From: Epiperipatus broadwayi
Lineage: Eukaryota > Onychophora > Udeonychophora > Euonychophora > Peripatidae
Direction: 5' to 3'
Length of the DNA: 64,000 bases
Assembly (NCBI GenBank): GCA_028023455.1
Contig: JAQFVV010000151.1
Coordinates: 463,001-527,000, forward strand
The position numbers and the translations under genes were made by a program. Below the pieces are notes generated by a model that was not told the origin of the DNA, made no database searches, and worked only from the letters and a program-made list of their open reading frames with translations. Below are positions 51,260-63,990 of this stretch, piece after piece. The number at the start of each line of letters is the position of its first letter. Within the stretch, counting starts at the first letter, position 1.

Positions 51260-54200
51260 TATTTACATATATTTTTCATTCACTAAAAAAATAAGAAAAA
51301 ACTTATTACATCATATTTTTATTTTTAAAATAAATAGCCAAATAGCTGACATTCATTGCAAATAGATACACTCTGGGCAAATTTTTTTTCAATAACTATT
51401 TTCTCTGTAGAAACCCAATAAACTAGTTTCTTTATCAAGAAACTATGATCTCTCTAATTGGTTTGATGTTTTTAAATCAGTATAAAACTTTAAATATGTT
51501 CTAAATTTTTGTGAAACTTTTAGATTATGCTTAGAAAATATCTTAGTATACAAAATACTGCACATCAAATTGAGAAAGCTAATAAAGAAATAATAAAATA
51601 TAAGTACCTTCAACATAAACTGAAGAAATTTTATTAAAAAATATGATTTTTTACAGTGCTCCAAGACAGAAAAATAACTGCTGGTATAATTTAAAATGTA
51701 TTTACAATAATTATTTTATTTTTTTAAACAAGATCATGTACGGTGCTCAGAAACAACAAATGTCTCCTCAAGATCATAAAATGCATTAAATTAGCACATT
51801 TTAATGAGTTTTTTTTTAGTTTGTTTATTTGCATTTCTGTTTATTAGTTTAGAATGGGAGGGATGTATAAATGAAGTCATGTATTTTTATACAATGTGGT
51901 TCATGGTTTCACTGTATTTTAAATCAGACTGTAAATAAATCATAGCTATTAAATATAGATTTTTAAACATATAAACTTACATTTATTACTGTGATTTATT
52001 TATAGGCACAATAAAATGATTAGAATTTCATTTGGTTTGTTATTTGAAACTGTAAATTGACTTCATTAATAATTATAAAAATTGCTGCACTTTCAAAGTA
52101 TTGATGCTTACTTTATTTACCATTTAAGAATCTAGGAATCAAATAAAAGTAACATTGAATCTGATTTATGAATTATAGTAATGTATTCAGACTTAGTTGT
52201 TCTGTGAATAAGTTTATAAATCTAAAGTTAAAATTCTATTATATTCTTGTAAGAAAAGTGATTTTGAAAACATGGTTGAAAATGTTGGAATCAACTAATG
52301 AAGCATTACTTTACCATTGTTATTTCCCAGAATTCAATACATCAGTGCAGTAATCATTGTGTATCCACAACCATTAAAATTTTATGACTACTAAAGGCAA
52401 TTTTGAATTCATTATTAAAAATAAAATAAAAAACTTAGATATTACTATGGAGTTCTGAGAAACGAGATGCATAGATTATAAAACAGCAAAAGAAATGTAA
52501 GAGTTTATTATTGAAGAGAAAGGAAAAGATATAATTCTGAATAAAAAGAGCATTATAAATGATAGTAGTTAAGATGAAAGTAATTCTAAGAGATTACAAG
52601 CTATTTCAGTTCACAAGCTTATTAATGGTCATAATAATAATGGAATACAAAACATGTTCAAAGACACTGAAAGAGTAATTAAAAAATAAAACAAATTATT
52701 GTATAATGGTAATGGTGTGAATGGAATACTGTGGAAGATCAAGAAAAATGATAAAAATCTAAGATATTAATAGATTAAATGTAATAAAAAAAATAGATGA
52801 AAGATTCATATATTTTGTAGAAAAATCTATAACAATAATAAATTCGTAGTTAAAGAGAATTTGTACATGATAAGTTCTAGATAATAAGAACTAGATTTGA
52901 ATTGATATATGTATGAATACAAAGTAAAACTTCAGAACAATTATAAATAAATAAATAAAATTAAAAAAAAGTAATAATGATTTTAAAATGCAGTCTATGT
53001 CACATATATTTGAAAGATACATTCATTATTAGTATGTGTTGAAATATGAAAATAAAAAATAAAAACACTGCAAATTTATATTCATTATTTCTATATAATA
53101 AAACATATGATTTTTATTCATTTTTGAGTTACAATATAAAAACTATTAAACAAAAGATTAAAAAACTATGAAGAATAACAAGATTTTCTTTTCAAATAAT
53201 TTAAGGACATGGAAATTGCCAAAAAAAAAATTGAAATCAAAATATATATTTAATCAGAATTTTCAATAGTTAGGTTTGCAAAATATTTGTAACAATCATA
53301 ACAAATAAAAATATTGCAATTCTCAAAGCATAAAAACTTTTCACAATTATATCAACACTAAATTTAGAGGTCATGGTATCTCTCAGATACAATTTACATT
53401 TCAATATCATACAGCCTTTCAAAATGTATATATTACAACTATATGGATGGATTAAAAATTACAGCTTAACATTAGCCATGGATACATGCATATCTAGTCA
53501 TGACATTAAACCTAGGTACTTGATGTATGTAGCAATTGTTAAGAAAAGAGTTTTCTTAAACTTCCCAGATCAATCACAATCTCTGCAGAGTTAAGAGTGT
53601 ATATGAAAATTCTGGAGTAAATTGAGAATCAGATCATAATGTATATTGCTCAACACATAAATCTTGAACAATTAATTCTGTTAAAGCAAATAAGATAGAC
53701 AAGCATTCCATGTCAAAAAGTTATTAAACTCAACCTTTTTTTGCAAACATTACCCAATGCAATTTATTTTCTTCTTCTTTTAATTCAATTATGAAAAGTT
53801 TTATGTATTAGCAACTTAATCCATTCAATTTAATACATTGATTTTTGTTTCTGATTCTTCCATTTTACTGTAATATTTCTGCACCTATAAAATTACACAA
53901 AAAAAAATATTTATTCCTATTTGTGGGACCAATTCATGCTTAACATGTTTTATTATTAAACATCTATTTAGCCATAGAAATTCTATTTTTTTATTTATTT
54001 AAACTTCAATTTTAATAAACCTTCTGTTTAAAAGGTCAAACCACTTGAAAAATTCTTGTTCATTGACCACTTTCAAATCTTTTCTCTTTCCATCTTTGTT
54101 ACATTAATTTCAAATTATTGAATAAATAAGTATAGAAAAATGACTAAATGATAGAAATTGCTTACTACAAAAGATAATAATTATTCAAAGCAAATTTTTA

Positions 54201-54439
54201 AAAACACTACAATACTTGTTAGAATGGACACACACAAAAAAAGAAAAAAACTATTTGTCAATGAGATATTTAATAACAGATAGTGAAATAAAAAAATAAA
54301 AATATATATGTATAACTTATATAGGTAAAAATATAAAGGAAACAACCATGAATTGAGGGATTAAACTAAGCATGATTTGAAGAGGAATGTAGAGAGATAG
54401 AAACTTTACAAAAAAGTGCACATTGGTTTAATATCATCA
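51260..54439. other. AT-rich stretch, no gene seen
   Basis: No coding motif in the few short frames (51443 minus, 52168 plus, 53373 plus). The purine-rich plus strand at about 52440-52830 carries stops in all frames and no motif. Confidence 0.5.
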
Positions 54440-54700
54440 GCTTCTAAAGGCAATGCCTTAGTCTTGCAACCTCATCATTCTGTCTTCAGCAATTCTTCTC
54501 TTACTTGCATATGAAAAACATCTGATTTCATATCATATTTTTAAGACAGACATTCTTAAACTGTCTATAAATCTTCTTTCCCAAAGTTTGCCTTCTAAAA
54601 AATTATCATGTCTTAAAATATGTCCCATGAATTTAACCTTGCTTATGTTTATCATGTTCAAAAGAAAGTAAGAAAAGAGTAACAATATGGATGATAGTCA
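54440..54700 (-). pseudogene. Possible LINE C-terminal fragment, minus strand
   Basis: The minus strand reads KVKFMGHILRHDNFLEGKLW, then ERRFIDSLRMSVL, a stop, and KREIAEDRMMRLQD-like residues. The block resembles the GH(I/V)xR segment that follows the reverse transcriptase in RTE- and L1-type LINE proteins. Only about 80 codons survive, and the lineage cannot be fixed. Confidence 0.45.
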
Positions 54701-54837
54701 TTTGGGAAGGAGACTACTGGTAAAAACACTGTATCAATTCAAAATATTCCTTAACAGATCAATCAATGATAGATTATCACATCAATATAGATCAATTATT
54801 ATTTTTTTAAAGCTGAATCACAAAATCAAATGACTTT

Positions 54838-54950
54838 ATTGCTTGAGAGTTCATAAAACATTTGAGTGCCGGAAATATCAGCATTGGAATTAATCCAAGA
54901 ACCTCATACTCTAATCTGATCCTCTACCATTGCACTAAAACATGCAGGGA
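54838..54950 (-). mobile_element. tRNA-derived SINE (family S), minus strand
   Basis: On the minus strand TTTAGTGCAATGGTAGAGGA, TCAGATTAGAGTATGAGG, TTCTTGGATTAATTCCAATG and CACTCAAATGTTTTATGAAC follow the family order, with the B box at GGATTAATTCC. Confidence 0.72.
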
Positions 54951-55440
54951 AGAATATAATATATAGCAAAATGAAACATTTTTGATGGGAAAATAATTTT
55001 CAGAAATGAAAGCAATCAAAAAACAACAGAGAAACTAGTGATTCTAAAGATATATGATCAATAGGTCTGCATATCCTCTGAAATGACATGAAAGATAAAA
55101 AGAAAGTAAATATTCTTAATAGCTATTAAAGAATTATGTGACCAAAATTAATTTCTTGATCTAAAATTCCATTCAAGATTTCATCTTATTCCCTCCCCTC
55201 CTTTGCAATCTATCAAAATAAATATTTTTCAATAGCGATAGCACATCTTATTTTAATATAATTAATTAGATGTTAATTTCTTTCTTTAACTCATGATTTA
55301 ATTCACTTAGATAACTTTTTCATAACTCAATAATTCATATTTTCATTTCTTATGACTTAATCTAAACATAGTTTATTTTATCAGATGGATTATACTGTAC
55401 TTATAATTTTATTTTATTTTTCATTACTTTTGTCAATAAA
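54951..55440. other. AT-rich stretch, no gene seen
   Basis: No coding motif or recognised repeat. Confidence 0.5.
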
Positions 55441-55604
55441 TAATTAATAATTGAATGAATTATTGTATTAATATATAGTGGCATCCTTCTTAAGGTGATA
55501 AGTGGGTCTAGTAGGTCTTAATTAATTAATAATTGAATGAATTATTGTATTAATATATATTGGCATCCTTCTTAAGGTGATAAGTGGATCTAGTAGGTCT
55601 TAAT
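55441..55604 (+). repeat. Two-copy tandem repeat, 82 bp period
   Basis: TAATTAATAATTGAATGAAT starts at 55441 and 55523. Each unit continues through GGCATCCTTCTTAAGGTGAT to GTAGGTCTTAATT. The units differ at only about two or three bases, so the duplication is recent or homogenised. Confidence 0.95.
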
Positions 55605-55930
55605 TCAAATATTGTACTTATCTACTTTATAATTTAGATATAAGCCTTAGGGAAATAATCTAATAAAAATTATAAATATTTTTATTGATTATTATTGTTT
55701 CATAACTTATCTATTGATATTGTATGTAATCTTTATTTAATATATGTTAATTCAATATTCATTATAATCTTCATAACTTTGGATTATAAAGTATGAACAT
55801 GGCAAATAAGGTGCAATCCATGGGCCTTGAGCCAATAATCATTTAGTAAATTTTCTGGGATACTTGGGAAGCCACTAAACCACCTCAAGAATGCCAAGTG
55901 TATATAAATTCTGGAAATAGCCTTGCATAG
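55605..55930. other. AT-rich stretch, no gene seen
   Basis: No coding motif or recognised repeat. Confidence 0.5.
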
Positions 55931-56025
55931 TTTGGTACAGTATTAGTCTAGAGTTCAAGATTCATGGATTGAAACTAAAGTCTATCACTTTCGGTATTTA
56001 AATTTCTTATGAATTCTTAATTATT
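55931..56025 (+). mobile_element. tRNA-derived SINE (family S)
   Basis: TTTGGTACAGTATTAGTCTA, GAGTTCAAGATTCATGGATT, GAAACTAAAGTCTATCACTT and TCGGTATTTAAATTTCTTAT then GAATTCTTAA. Diverged copy in family order. Confidence 0.65.
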
Positions 56026-57284
56026 CATATCAAAATTATTAATAAATGTAGAGTCATGTGATTATTTTTATTTAGTTTTTTTTTTTTTAAGTTTTATTAT
56101 TAATGAATTTAATGATTAGTCCAAAAACTGACAAATATTTTTATTTATATTTTATTAATTGTAAAAGTATTTTGGAAAATACTATTATTTAGTATTTGTT
56201 TTTTAATGATTATTATTATATGCCTATATTAAAAATTCTTTATACGTGTAGTATTTAATAGATCTTTTGTTGCCTTTTTGAAAAATTCATGAAATTTAGA
56301 AATTTTTTCAAATAGCTAGGATCTCAAAGTAAATTTTAAATATTTTTCAAGTAGCTGACCTACAGTAAATACAATCAACTATTTATTGGTTGGTAAATAT
56401 CTAACTACTCATATTAGATAGTAAAATAAGAGGATAAAACCATAAACTCTTACTACTTAATATTTGATTAGCAGGTGAGCATTGTTTTCTTCACTAGTTT
56501 ATCTATAGAAAGATGCCATAGAGGCAATTGACAATATTCTATTTAAAAGCTTTCTTACTTTCTTCTTCATTTTTACCTATATATATATTACATCAGAATT
56601 ATTACATTGTATTGAAAACTGTATATTAAAAGTACTGAAAATTTTCAAAATTAATTTTTTCTTGCTTGTAAATAAAAACCAAGGGAAAGGAAAGACTGGT
56701 GGAGAGGTCAGAAGTTTATATATTCTTTTATGAATTACATTAAATATGAATAACTGAAAAGTGCTCTATTTTGAGAAGGGGGGGGGGAGGATATATTAGT
56801 AGAGGTTTGCTATATTTTTATATATAAATCATACAGTACTTTTATGATAATTATTTATTGTAATATTGTGAAGTATAGATATATTCCCAATAGTTTGAAA
56901 GCCCTGATTCCAGGGCATTTTAGGATTTGTATATTTGTTCAATTTCGACAGTAAGCTTTTTCTCCTAATTACAAAACCTAAAGTTTGCTGAAAATTTAGA
57001 TAAACATTAATTTGGACTTGGACTTGACTGGCAAGGTTATTTATTTATTTTAGTATAAATGGAGGATTGGGGATAGACTTCTCTAAGGGACAAAAACATT
57101 TTTGTTGATGAATAGTAGTATATTTATATTATCCGTAAGTCTTAGTTAATTACCGTTCCATTCTGACCTGGTGAGAATAATTTATTTAAAATACCCACTT
57201 TCTTGTTTTTGTTCTCCATTTTTTATTTTTTGTATACTGTAAAAATTTATTAATAATGATTTAATACATTAAAACACACAATAT
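56026..57284. other. AT-rich stretch, no gene seen; G10 tract
   Basis: No coding motif. Ten consecutive G at 56778-56787. Poly-T at about 56077-56088. Confidence 0.5.
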
Positions 57285-57545
57285 GCTTATTTTATTTAGC
57301 AAAACATGTTTAATGTCCACAATTTTCTTCATATAATATAGTTACTTCTTTTAATATATAGATGACTGCACTTTCAGTATAGTTCACCCAGAACACACCT
57401 TGTCAAGCAGTGAGGGCTATGATTCTGGCGAACTATAATGCACTCAGCTATATCTTTTTAAAAAGAAGTAATTATTTCATATGAAGAAAATAATAAAACA
57501 TTTTCTGTTGTTGATGTTAAAAACGTTTTGCTAAATAAAACTACA
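57285..57545. repeat. Long imperfect palindrome, ~260 bp
   Basis: Nested inverted blocks share one centre near 57415: TTTATTTAGCAAAAC (57291) against GTTTTGCTAAATAAA (57525), TTTTCTTCATAT against ATGAAGAAAA, AGTTACTTCTTTT against AAAAGAAGTAATT, and TATAGTTC against GAACTATA. The central 60 bases (CACACCTTGTCAAGCAGTGA) are richer in GC than the arms. No coding frame. A fold-back element is the likely origin. Confidence 0.8.
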
Positions 57546-58079
57546 CATACAAATGAAAGAGAAAAATAATATTACAATATGCTTATATAACTGCAATTGA
57601 AACAATAAAACAAAGCAATAGTTTGTAATTTTGTCTGGACAATAAAAAATTTCAAACTAGAAGTGTTTGGATTAAAGGCAATCTACTTTTAATATTTTTC
57701 AAATGGTATACAATAAGCATCCATTAGAAATCCAACTTACTATTCATTTTAATAAACTGGAAAATAATACCCTCTGATATGAAAGAGCTTTATTTGTAAA
57801 AAAAATTTAAAATAACATCACATCACATGCCTCTAATAAATCTGACTAATAAAGGATTTATGTACATGTGAAGATTATTACGTCATAAATACTATTGTTT
57901 AACGTTAGAATTAAATATTTAATGGTTGTTGTTCATTTACAAATTGATAAAATAATATTTCCAAGCTTTTCTAAAGGCTTAAAAAAAGAAATAAATCTTT
58001 ATTAGTAAAACTATACATATATTTTCTTCACATCTGCATACCAGTAAGCTTTAGTTACTAATAAATGATAGATGACACT
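57546..58079. other. AT-rich stretch, no gene seen
   Basis: No coding motif or recognised repeat. Confidence 0.5.
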
Positions 58080-58210
58080 GCTTAATAAATATCTACCCAG
58101 TGCTGTCCCATATAATATCCCCAAATTAGTTTCAAGCTTATGCCTTTTATCAAGTGAGGAGCTTTGGATATTTTATACTACCATTTGATCTTTAGGATCC
58201 AATGCACTTT
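58080..58210 (+). repeat. Fold-back family F1, diverged internal fragment
   Basis: TATCTACCCAGTGCTGTCCC, ATAATATCCCCAAATTAGTT and TCAAGCTTATGCCTTTTATC then AAGTGAGGAGCTTTG follow the inner arm and loop of the 37.4 kb F1 copy (CCAGACTAGTTTCTATCTTG, TGGCTTTCATCAGTGAGGAG). The stem sequence is missing. Confidence 0.65.
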
Positions 58211-58547
58211 CATTCTAACAGAGGTATAAAAAAAATGCTGCTGAAACAGCAATGAGTAAGCTGAAGTTATAAGTTTTAAAAATATATTTATGATTTAATA
58301 ATTAAGAAAAAAATAAAAAAAAATTATTTAGGCAACTTTAAAAATAATTGAGTGGATTTTAAAAAAAGTAGTACAAATTTAAAAGGAAAGGAAAAAGAAC
58401 GTTTCAGAATTTTACAATAATTTATGCTTTAGATTAAAGCGATAAAAGACTGGTGATACCCATGCTTTCTTATTACATGATCTCAATACAAGAAAACTTT
58501 TTTGATTCAGTAAATCTAATTTTTAAAAGATTCCAATCTTGTCTGGT

Positions 58548-58650
58548 TTGAAGCAGTAGTAAAGAAGCAGACCTGGAGCTCAAGATCCATGTATATGGTC
58601 TAGAGGTCATACTTCCGGTACTCAAACTTCGGACAAAGTCCCAAGAATAT
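58548..58650 (+). mobile_element. tRNA-derived SINE (family S)
   Basis: TTTGAAGCAGTAGTAAAGAA, CAGACCTGGAGCTCAAGATC, CATACTTCCGGTACTCAAAC and TTCGGACAAAGTCCCAAG keep the family order. The minus frames at 58473 and 58600 only cross it. Confidence 0.7.
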
Positions 58651-59944
58651 ACCATTTAATTTTTTATTACTATGTTTAATGTGGTACATAATATCTCGAG
58701 CATCAAATAGTTCATTAACCAACAAGTTTGATGTCTTCAATGAGTCTCCTGGAAATGTGATTATCAAATAAGTCTTAATTTTGTGTTCTACATATACATA
58801 AACATGTGTGTAAAGTGATATTTTGGATCGCAGGTGCAGCAAATAAGTATATGAAGATTTAACTTATTATTTTATAAATTAAAAATTAGAAAATAATTAT
58901 CTAGATTTTTTTTTTATCATTTATTTATAGTTTTGTAATACTATCTCTTTCTAAGAATGGTTTGGCTAACATTAAGTAGATTTTGCCTCTAAATTAATAA
59001 TGAAACATCAGTAAAAAAAAAAAATAGTTTTTACTTATTGATGTGTTATTAAAACAGATATCATTAAATTTAAAATGTCTTCATCTAATGTATTAAAAGA
59101 GATGTCATTAATGTTTTATTGATTATTTTATAAATAAGTAATTGTAAAAACAAATGTATCATATTAATATTCGTACTTCCGAAACACGAATTAAATGTTC
59201 ATATTTTATACAGAATTTCAAACTTAAAAGATATAAGTCGCAAAATTGTTAATTATAAGATGAGACAGCTAATAAATAGGAAAATTCCTAATGATATGAG
59301 TGGCTAGCTATAGAACTGTTCTGGATCAATTCCATATGAGGAAAATTTAAATCTTAATTTAGTCAATACACTATGCAGGTTTTTTTTATTTAATTGATAA
59401 ATTTACATCGATATAAAAAGCCTGCATTATTAAGAAGTTTATTAAAATAACTCTCTAAGGATCTGACTTGTGAATTATTATTATAGTATTCATATTCGGA
59501 CTTTGTTGCTCCTTGAATAAAATTATAGCGGTTGTTATATATATTGAAGTTGTCTGTAGAAATCAGCATATTTTATAAATGTACAACCAAGTTGGAGTGC
59601 TCAAACATAATAATAAGAGTATTTCTTATATATTGTGAAATTATATTCTTAGCTCAATGCATCTTTCGCTTATCTCAATCCTACCACAACCATCCATCAA
59701 CCCAGAAGTCAGACCAACCTCCCATACTGTAGATACATTAGAAGCATATACTTTTACAAGTAATCCATATGCCACATGTTGCAATTTAATTTCATATATA
59801 CCTTTTTTTAAATTTGGAAATACTTAAGCTTAATTTCATATAATATGTATTTAAATATTTTTCAAACTATTGAAACATATAAGCAAAAACATAACAAAAA
59901 AGGTAAATATTTGACTATAAAATTTATTTTCATTTAAATTTGAA
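58651..59944. other. AT-rich stretch, no gene seen
   Basis: No coding motif. The 66-codon plus frame at 59532 has no recognisable domain. Confidence 0.5.
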
Positions 59945-60575
59945 ATACAAGCACTCTTCATATACCTGGAGCCTATATATAAATATAAGATGAGTAAATG
60001 TCAGTGGTATGATATAGTGCGGATACTTGAAGGATGCTTGAATGTCTGAGTTCAAATCCCGTATATTTATAAATAGGTTCCAAGTATATGAAGAGTGCCT
60101 GTATTTCAAATATTTACATATTAATCCTGCATCCTGCCCATCCCTCTTCTATGTATTTAAATGGATAAAGTTCTATACATGAGGGGTCGGAGTGACTTGA
60201 GGTCAACATGGGCATGGCAATAATATTGGCATCAGCATAGTATTTGAGCTTTCCATCATCAGATTTCAATGGTATGGATGGCTGAAGAGTTGGAGGTTGG
60301 AGTAGATTGAAGCCTGTTCATTAGAGTACGAGGGTTTGCTATCTTAATATAAAACTGAGCACTGATTATATATATGTACGGGAGATGATAATCTGGACCA
60401 ACTGATGAGTGCTGGTTCAGCACGAAATATGTATATTGATGTGGTTCAGCACGAAATATGTATATTGATGATTATTTATCTTTTCTACATGTGTGTGGTC
60501 ATGTGTATCAATGATATGAGATAGTGTTGATAGTTGAAGGATGTTTGAAAGACTGAGTTCAAATCCCCGAAATTT
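59945..60575 (+). repeat. Repeat family F3, copy 3, with internal palindrome
   Basis: 59945-60115 is itself a fold-back: TACAAGCACTCTTCATATAC against GTATATGAAGAGTGCCTGTA. From 60115 the copy runs AACATGGGCATGGCAATAAT, GGTATGGATGGCTGAAGAGT, ACTGAGCACTGATTATATAT and GGAGATGATAATCTGGACCA. These are the complement of copy 1 and the same sense as the right half of copy 2. A 30-base unit (GGTTCAGCACGAAATATGTA) is tandemly doubled near 60411-60470. No coding frame. Confidence 0.85.
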
Positions 60576-61380
60576 TCATTTAAATTCTATATAGACTGAT
60601 TCATTTATATTTATGGTACAGTCATACAAAAGATGCCTAATCATAAAATATTTTGATAAAATATTATGGACTCGTTTATAAAAAAAAAAAAATACACAGT
60701 GTAAAGATCTAATTTACATACAAATTTAAAATAAGAATAAATATTTTCTTTTTATAATATAGCAAGTATACGTTTAACTTCAATCTTTTATGAGCGGTGA
60801 AATAATCAACTTTCCATTCTAAAAAGATATTTGGTAGAGGATATTTAAAAAAATTGTCAATATTTTTTTTAGTTTTTAATTAATAATTTTTAAAAAAGAT
60901 CAAAATATGATAGGACTTTATTTTTACTTATAACATATAGTAAATTAAAGCAGAATATCTTGATTATTTTTCGACGTTACATTATTATTATTAATAAAAA
61001 TAAGATTTTATTTTAGATCATAAAACAAGTTAATCATATCTTTAATTATTAACATTTGAAACACATTGGAAGATCAAAGATAATTTATTAAATTGTAGTT
61101 AAAAATGTAAAAACATATATATATTCCATTAATATTAATAAAGTAATTTGTTATAAGACTAATTTTATTTCTATGTCAATTTATATAATGATTTAGATCC
61201 GGTGAGTTGCTTCTGCTATGAAACCCAAACATCTGGCAACCCTCTTTTTCTGTTCATAATGAAACAGAAAGTAGGGGATTGAATCAAACGCAGCAAATAG
61301 GATGAATCTTGCATGCTCATTGATAAAATAAATTTCGAATAAATTCAAAATGGTTAAAATAATGTCAAATTAGGCATTAG
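60576..61380. other. AT-rich stretch, no gene seen
   Basis: No coding motif; the LINE relic appears to begin near 61381. Confidence 0.5.
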
Positions 61381-63990
61381 ATGGCAGCCTTGCAATTCCT
61401 CCGCCCTCTCATGCAAGAGTTTATTAGGAATAAATATAAGGACTGGTGTGGTGAAGTAGAAAAAGTGGCAAATAGAGTTTTAAAGCAAGAATATTCAGAA
61501 GAATAAAAGGAATCGAAAAGTGAATTAATAAAAATGTAAAAGAGAGGGGGGGGTGCAGAAAATATGCATGCTAATAAAAATAAAGAAAGCGAAAAAGATG
61601 TTAACATTAAATGGGAAAAGTATTTTTTAAAAAAGGATTTGGCTAAAATAGATATTTATAGAGAGAGAGTGAAATAATAAATTGTTAGAGGATATTAATA
61701 AAAGTGAAAGAGGTGAAAATGAGAAAAAATTAAGAAGGCATATAGGGGGAGAGAAGTAGTATTACTAGATGATGAGTGAATAGAGTGTAGTTTTAGAAAA
61801 GAATTAGAGACAATCTTAAATAAGTATGTAAGAGATATAGAAATGATGTTAGATGTGAAAGACAGTGATAACAAACATGAACGCATATAGTAATGGGAAT
61901 GTTAGGTTTACAGAAAATGAATTGAATGAGGTAGGGAAGATATTGAAAAGTGGAAAGACAAAAAGTTTATATGGATGGGCAGCAGAAATGGTGATGAATT
62001 TAGGAAATATGGCAAAATTAAACCTATTACCAGGTTTTAATAAGATGGCACAGAAGAGAGAATTTCCAGATAGCTAGAATAATACAAGACACTTACTATT
62101 TAAAGGAAGGGTAAGGATCATAAAAAGTTAAACAATTATAGACCAATAATGGTAACATCAGTGTTATATAACGTTTTCATATATATGGTGGCTGGAAGGG
62201 TCATAAAATGGATGGAAAAAAATAATATAGTCGGAGAAATGCAAGAAGATTTTCAATTAGATAGACATATAGGAGATGATTTATTTGTAGTTATACAACT
62301 TGTAGATATGAATAGAAACACAGGTAGACAATTATATATGGTTTTTATAAATATAGAGAAAACCTGTGATAGAATAGATAGAAATAGATTATAGGTAAGT
62401 TTAGTAAATTAGAGAATGAATGGAGATTTAGTGGATCTTATTAAGAGATTGTATGAAAATAATTACTATATGTACCAATTAGGAAATATAGAATCAGTTA
62501 CAGTTAAAAATGGGGTGGTAGTAAGGCAAGAATGTCCTATGTCACCTATTTGTTTTAGTTATAGTTGAGAGAAATGGAGAGAGCAATAGAAAGACTAGAA
62601 AGAGGGGTAGAGATACCATTAATAGGTGGCAAGGGAATATATGCATTATAGGGTCTTTGATTTGCAGATGATTATCTTCTTGTGCACAGAAAGTAGGGAA
62701 GATATGGAAGTTATGCTGAAGACATGTACAAGTGAGGGTAAAGAGATGGGGATTAAATTTAATGAAGAAAAATCAAAAGTGATGATGATACATACTGGGA
62801 AAAGAGAAGAGAAAGAATTTTTATTGGGGAATATAAAATTAAATGTGGTGAATAGCTATAACTATTTGGGAATAGTCTTAAGTAATCAGAGAAATTGCTT
62901 GAATGACTAAAGGAAAAATTGATAAATGAAGCAAAGAAAAAAAGGGACTGGTAATGAAATTAACAGTGTTATCATATAATAAATATGCTGTAGCTAGAAT
63001 TGTATGGAAAAAAGTGGCAGTAGCAGGGTTAACTTATGGTAATGATGCATTATGTGTTAGTAAATGTGTATTAGATTACTTAGAAAAAACAAAGAGAAAT
63101 AGGAAGATATGGATTGGATGAAGATGTGTAGATGACAAATGAGGCAAATCAGGGAGAAATGGGATGATCAAGTTTTTATATGAAAGATACAAAAAGCAAA
63201 ATGAAAATATTCAGTAGATTGTAATTTATGGGCAATAAGAGAGTAGTTAAAATAGTATTTAATTGTATTATGAATAAAGGACAGGCAACAAGATGGGTGA
63301 GAAATGTAATATGGTATGCAGATGATTTGGATAAAGAATTTATGTTGATATACTTATATAAAACGTGGGATGATTGAGTTAGAATTGTTGAGTGTTACAA
63401 TGGAAAGGATTGAGAAAGAAGAATAGATGCACTAATAAAAAATAGGAAGTTGAAGAAATGGAGAACCAGTATGAAAAGTAAAAAGTTTAAATATATATAG
63501 AAGTAAACAGAATATTGGGTGCAAGTTAATTTATGATAATAGCAAGGAAAGTAGTTTACTGATTAAGGCTCGAACAGGATTGTTAGCAATAAGAAAATAT
63601 ACACACAAATGAATAATTATAAATGAGTTAGGCTGCAAGTTATGTAAGGAAAGCATAGAAAATATTAGGTATCTGTTAATTGAATGTAAATGCCTGCATG
63701 CAGAAAGACTACAAATAATGAAGTTGTCAGAGACTAAATATAACAAAGTGATTATGCAGAAAGTGGGTTCTTGGTTTTTATGCTGGGTTTGGGAAAAGAT
63801 AAGGGGTATTTAGATATAAAGGCCATAGAATTGACAAAGATAATGTTGCAGAAATGGAATGACGCAAGAAAATGAAGATTATGGGAAAACTTAGAGTGGG
63901 GAATGGAAGGGAAAAGCAAGGTGGCTAACAGGTTTCTTGTGGTTGAGAGATTCCTGACTCCGATAAAAGAGAAGCCACAGTGCATCATAT
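61381..63990 (+). pseudogene. LINE relic (family L), reverse transcriptase and C-terminus, ~2.6 kb
   Basis: Longest mobile-element relic in the window. 61381-61500 reads QFLRPLMQEFIRNKYKDWC, then Lys/Glu-rich pieces. Reverse transcriptase follows: NYRPIMVTSVLYNVF (about 62130-62175), MQEDFQLDRHIGDDLF (the GFR-type motif), and LYMVFINIEKTCDRIDRNRL (motif A, with the catalytic Asp replaced by Asn in FINIEK). QECPMSPICFS (motif B) comes next, then FADD at 62661-62672 with both aspartates kept, EEKSKVMMI and YNYLGIVLSNQRN. The C-terminal part has GWSSF-like remains near 63155, then RTGLLAI and CKLCKESIENIRYLLIEC near 63640-63690. The 3' end matches the 38.5 kb copy. No endonuclease is visible. 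Many stops and frameshifts: dead. The window edge may cut the tail. Confidence 0.88.

Noticed and set aside
61381-63990. Active retrotransposon
   Set aside because: Many stops and frameshifts, motif A aspartate replaced, and no endonuclease upstream.
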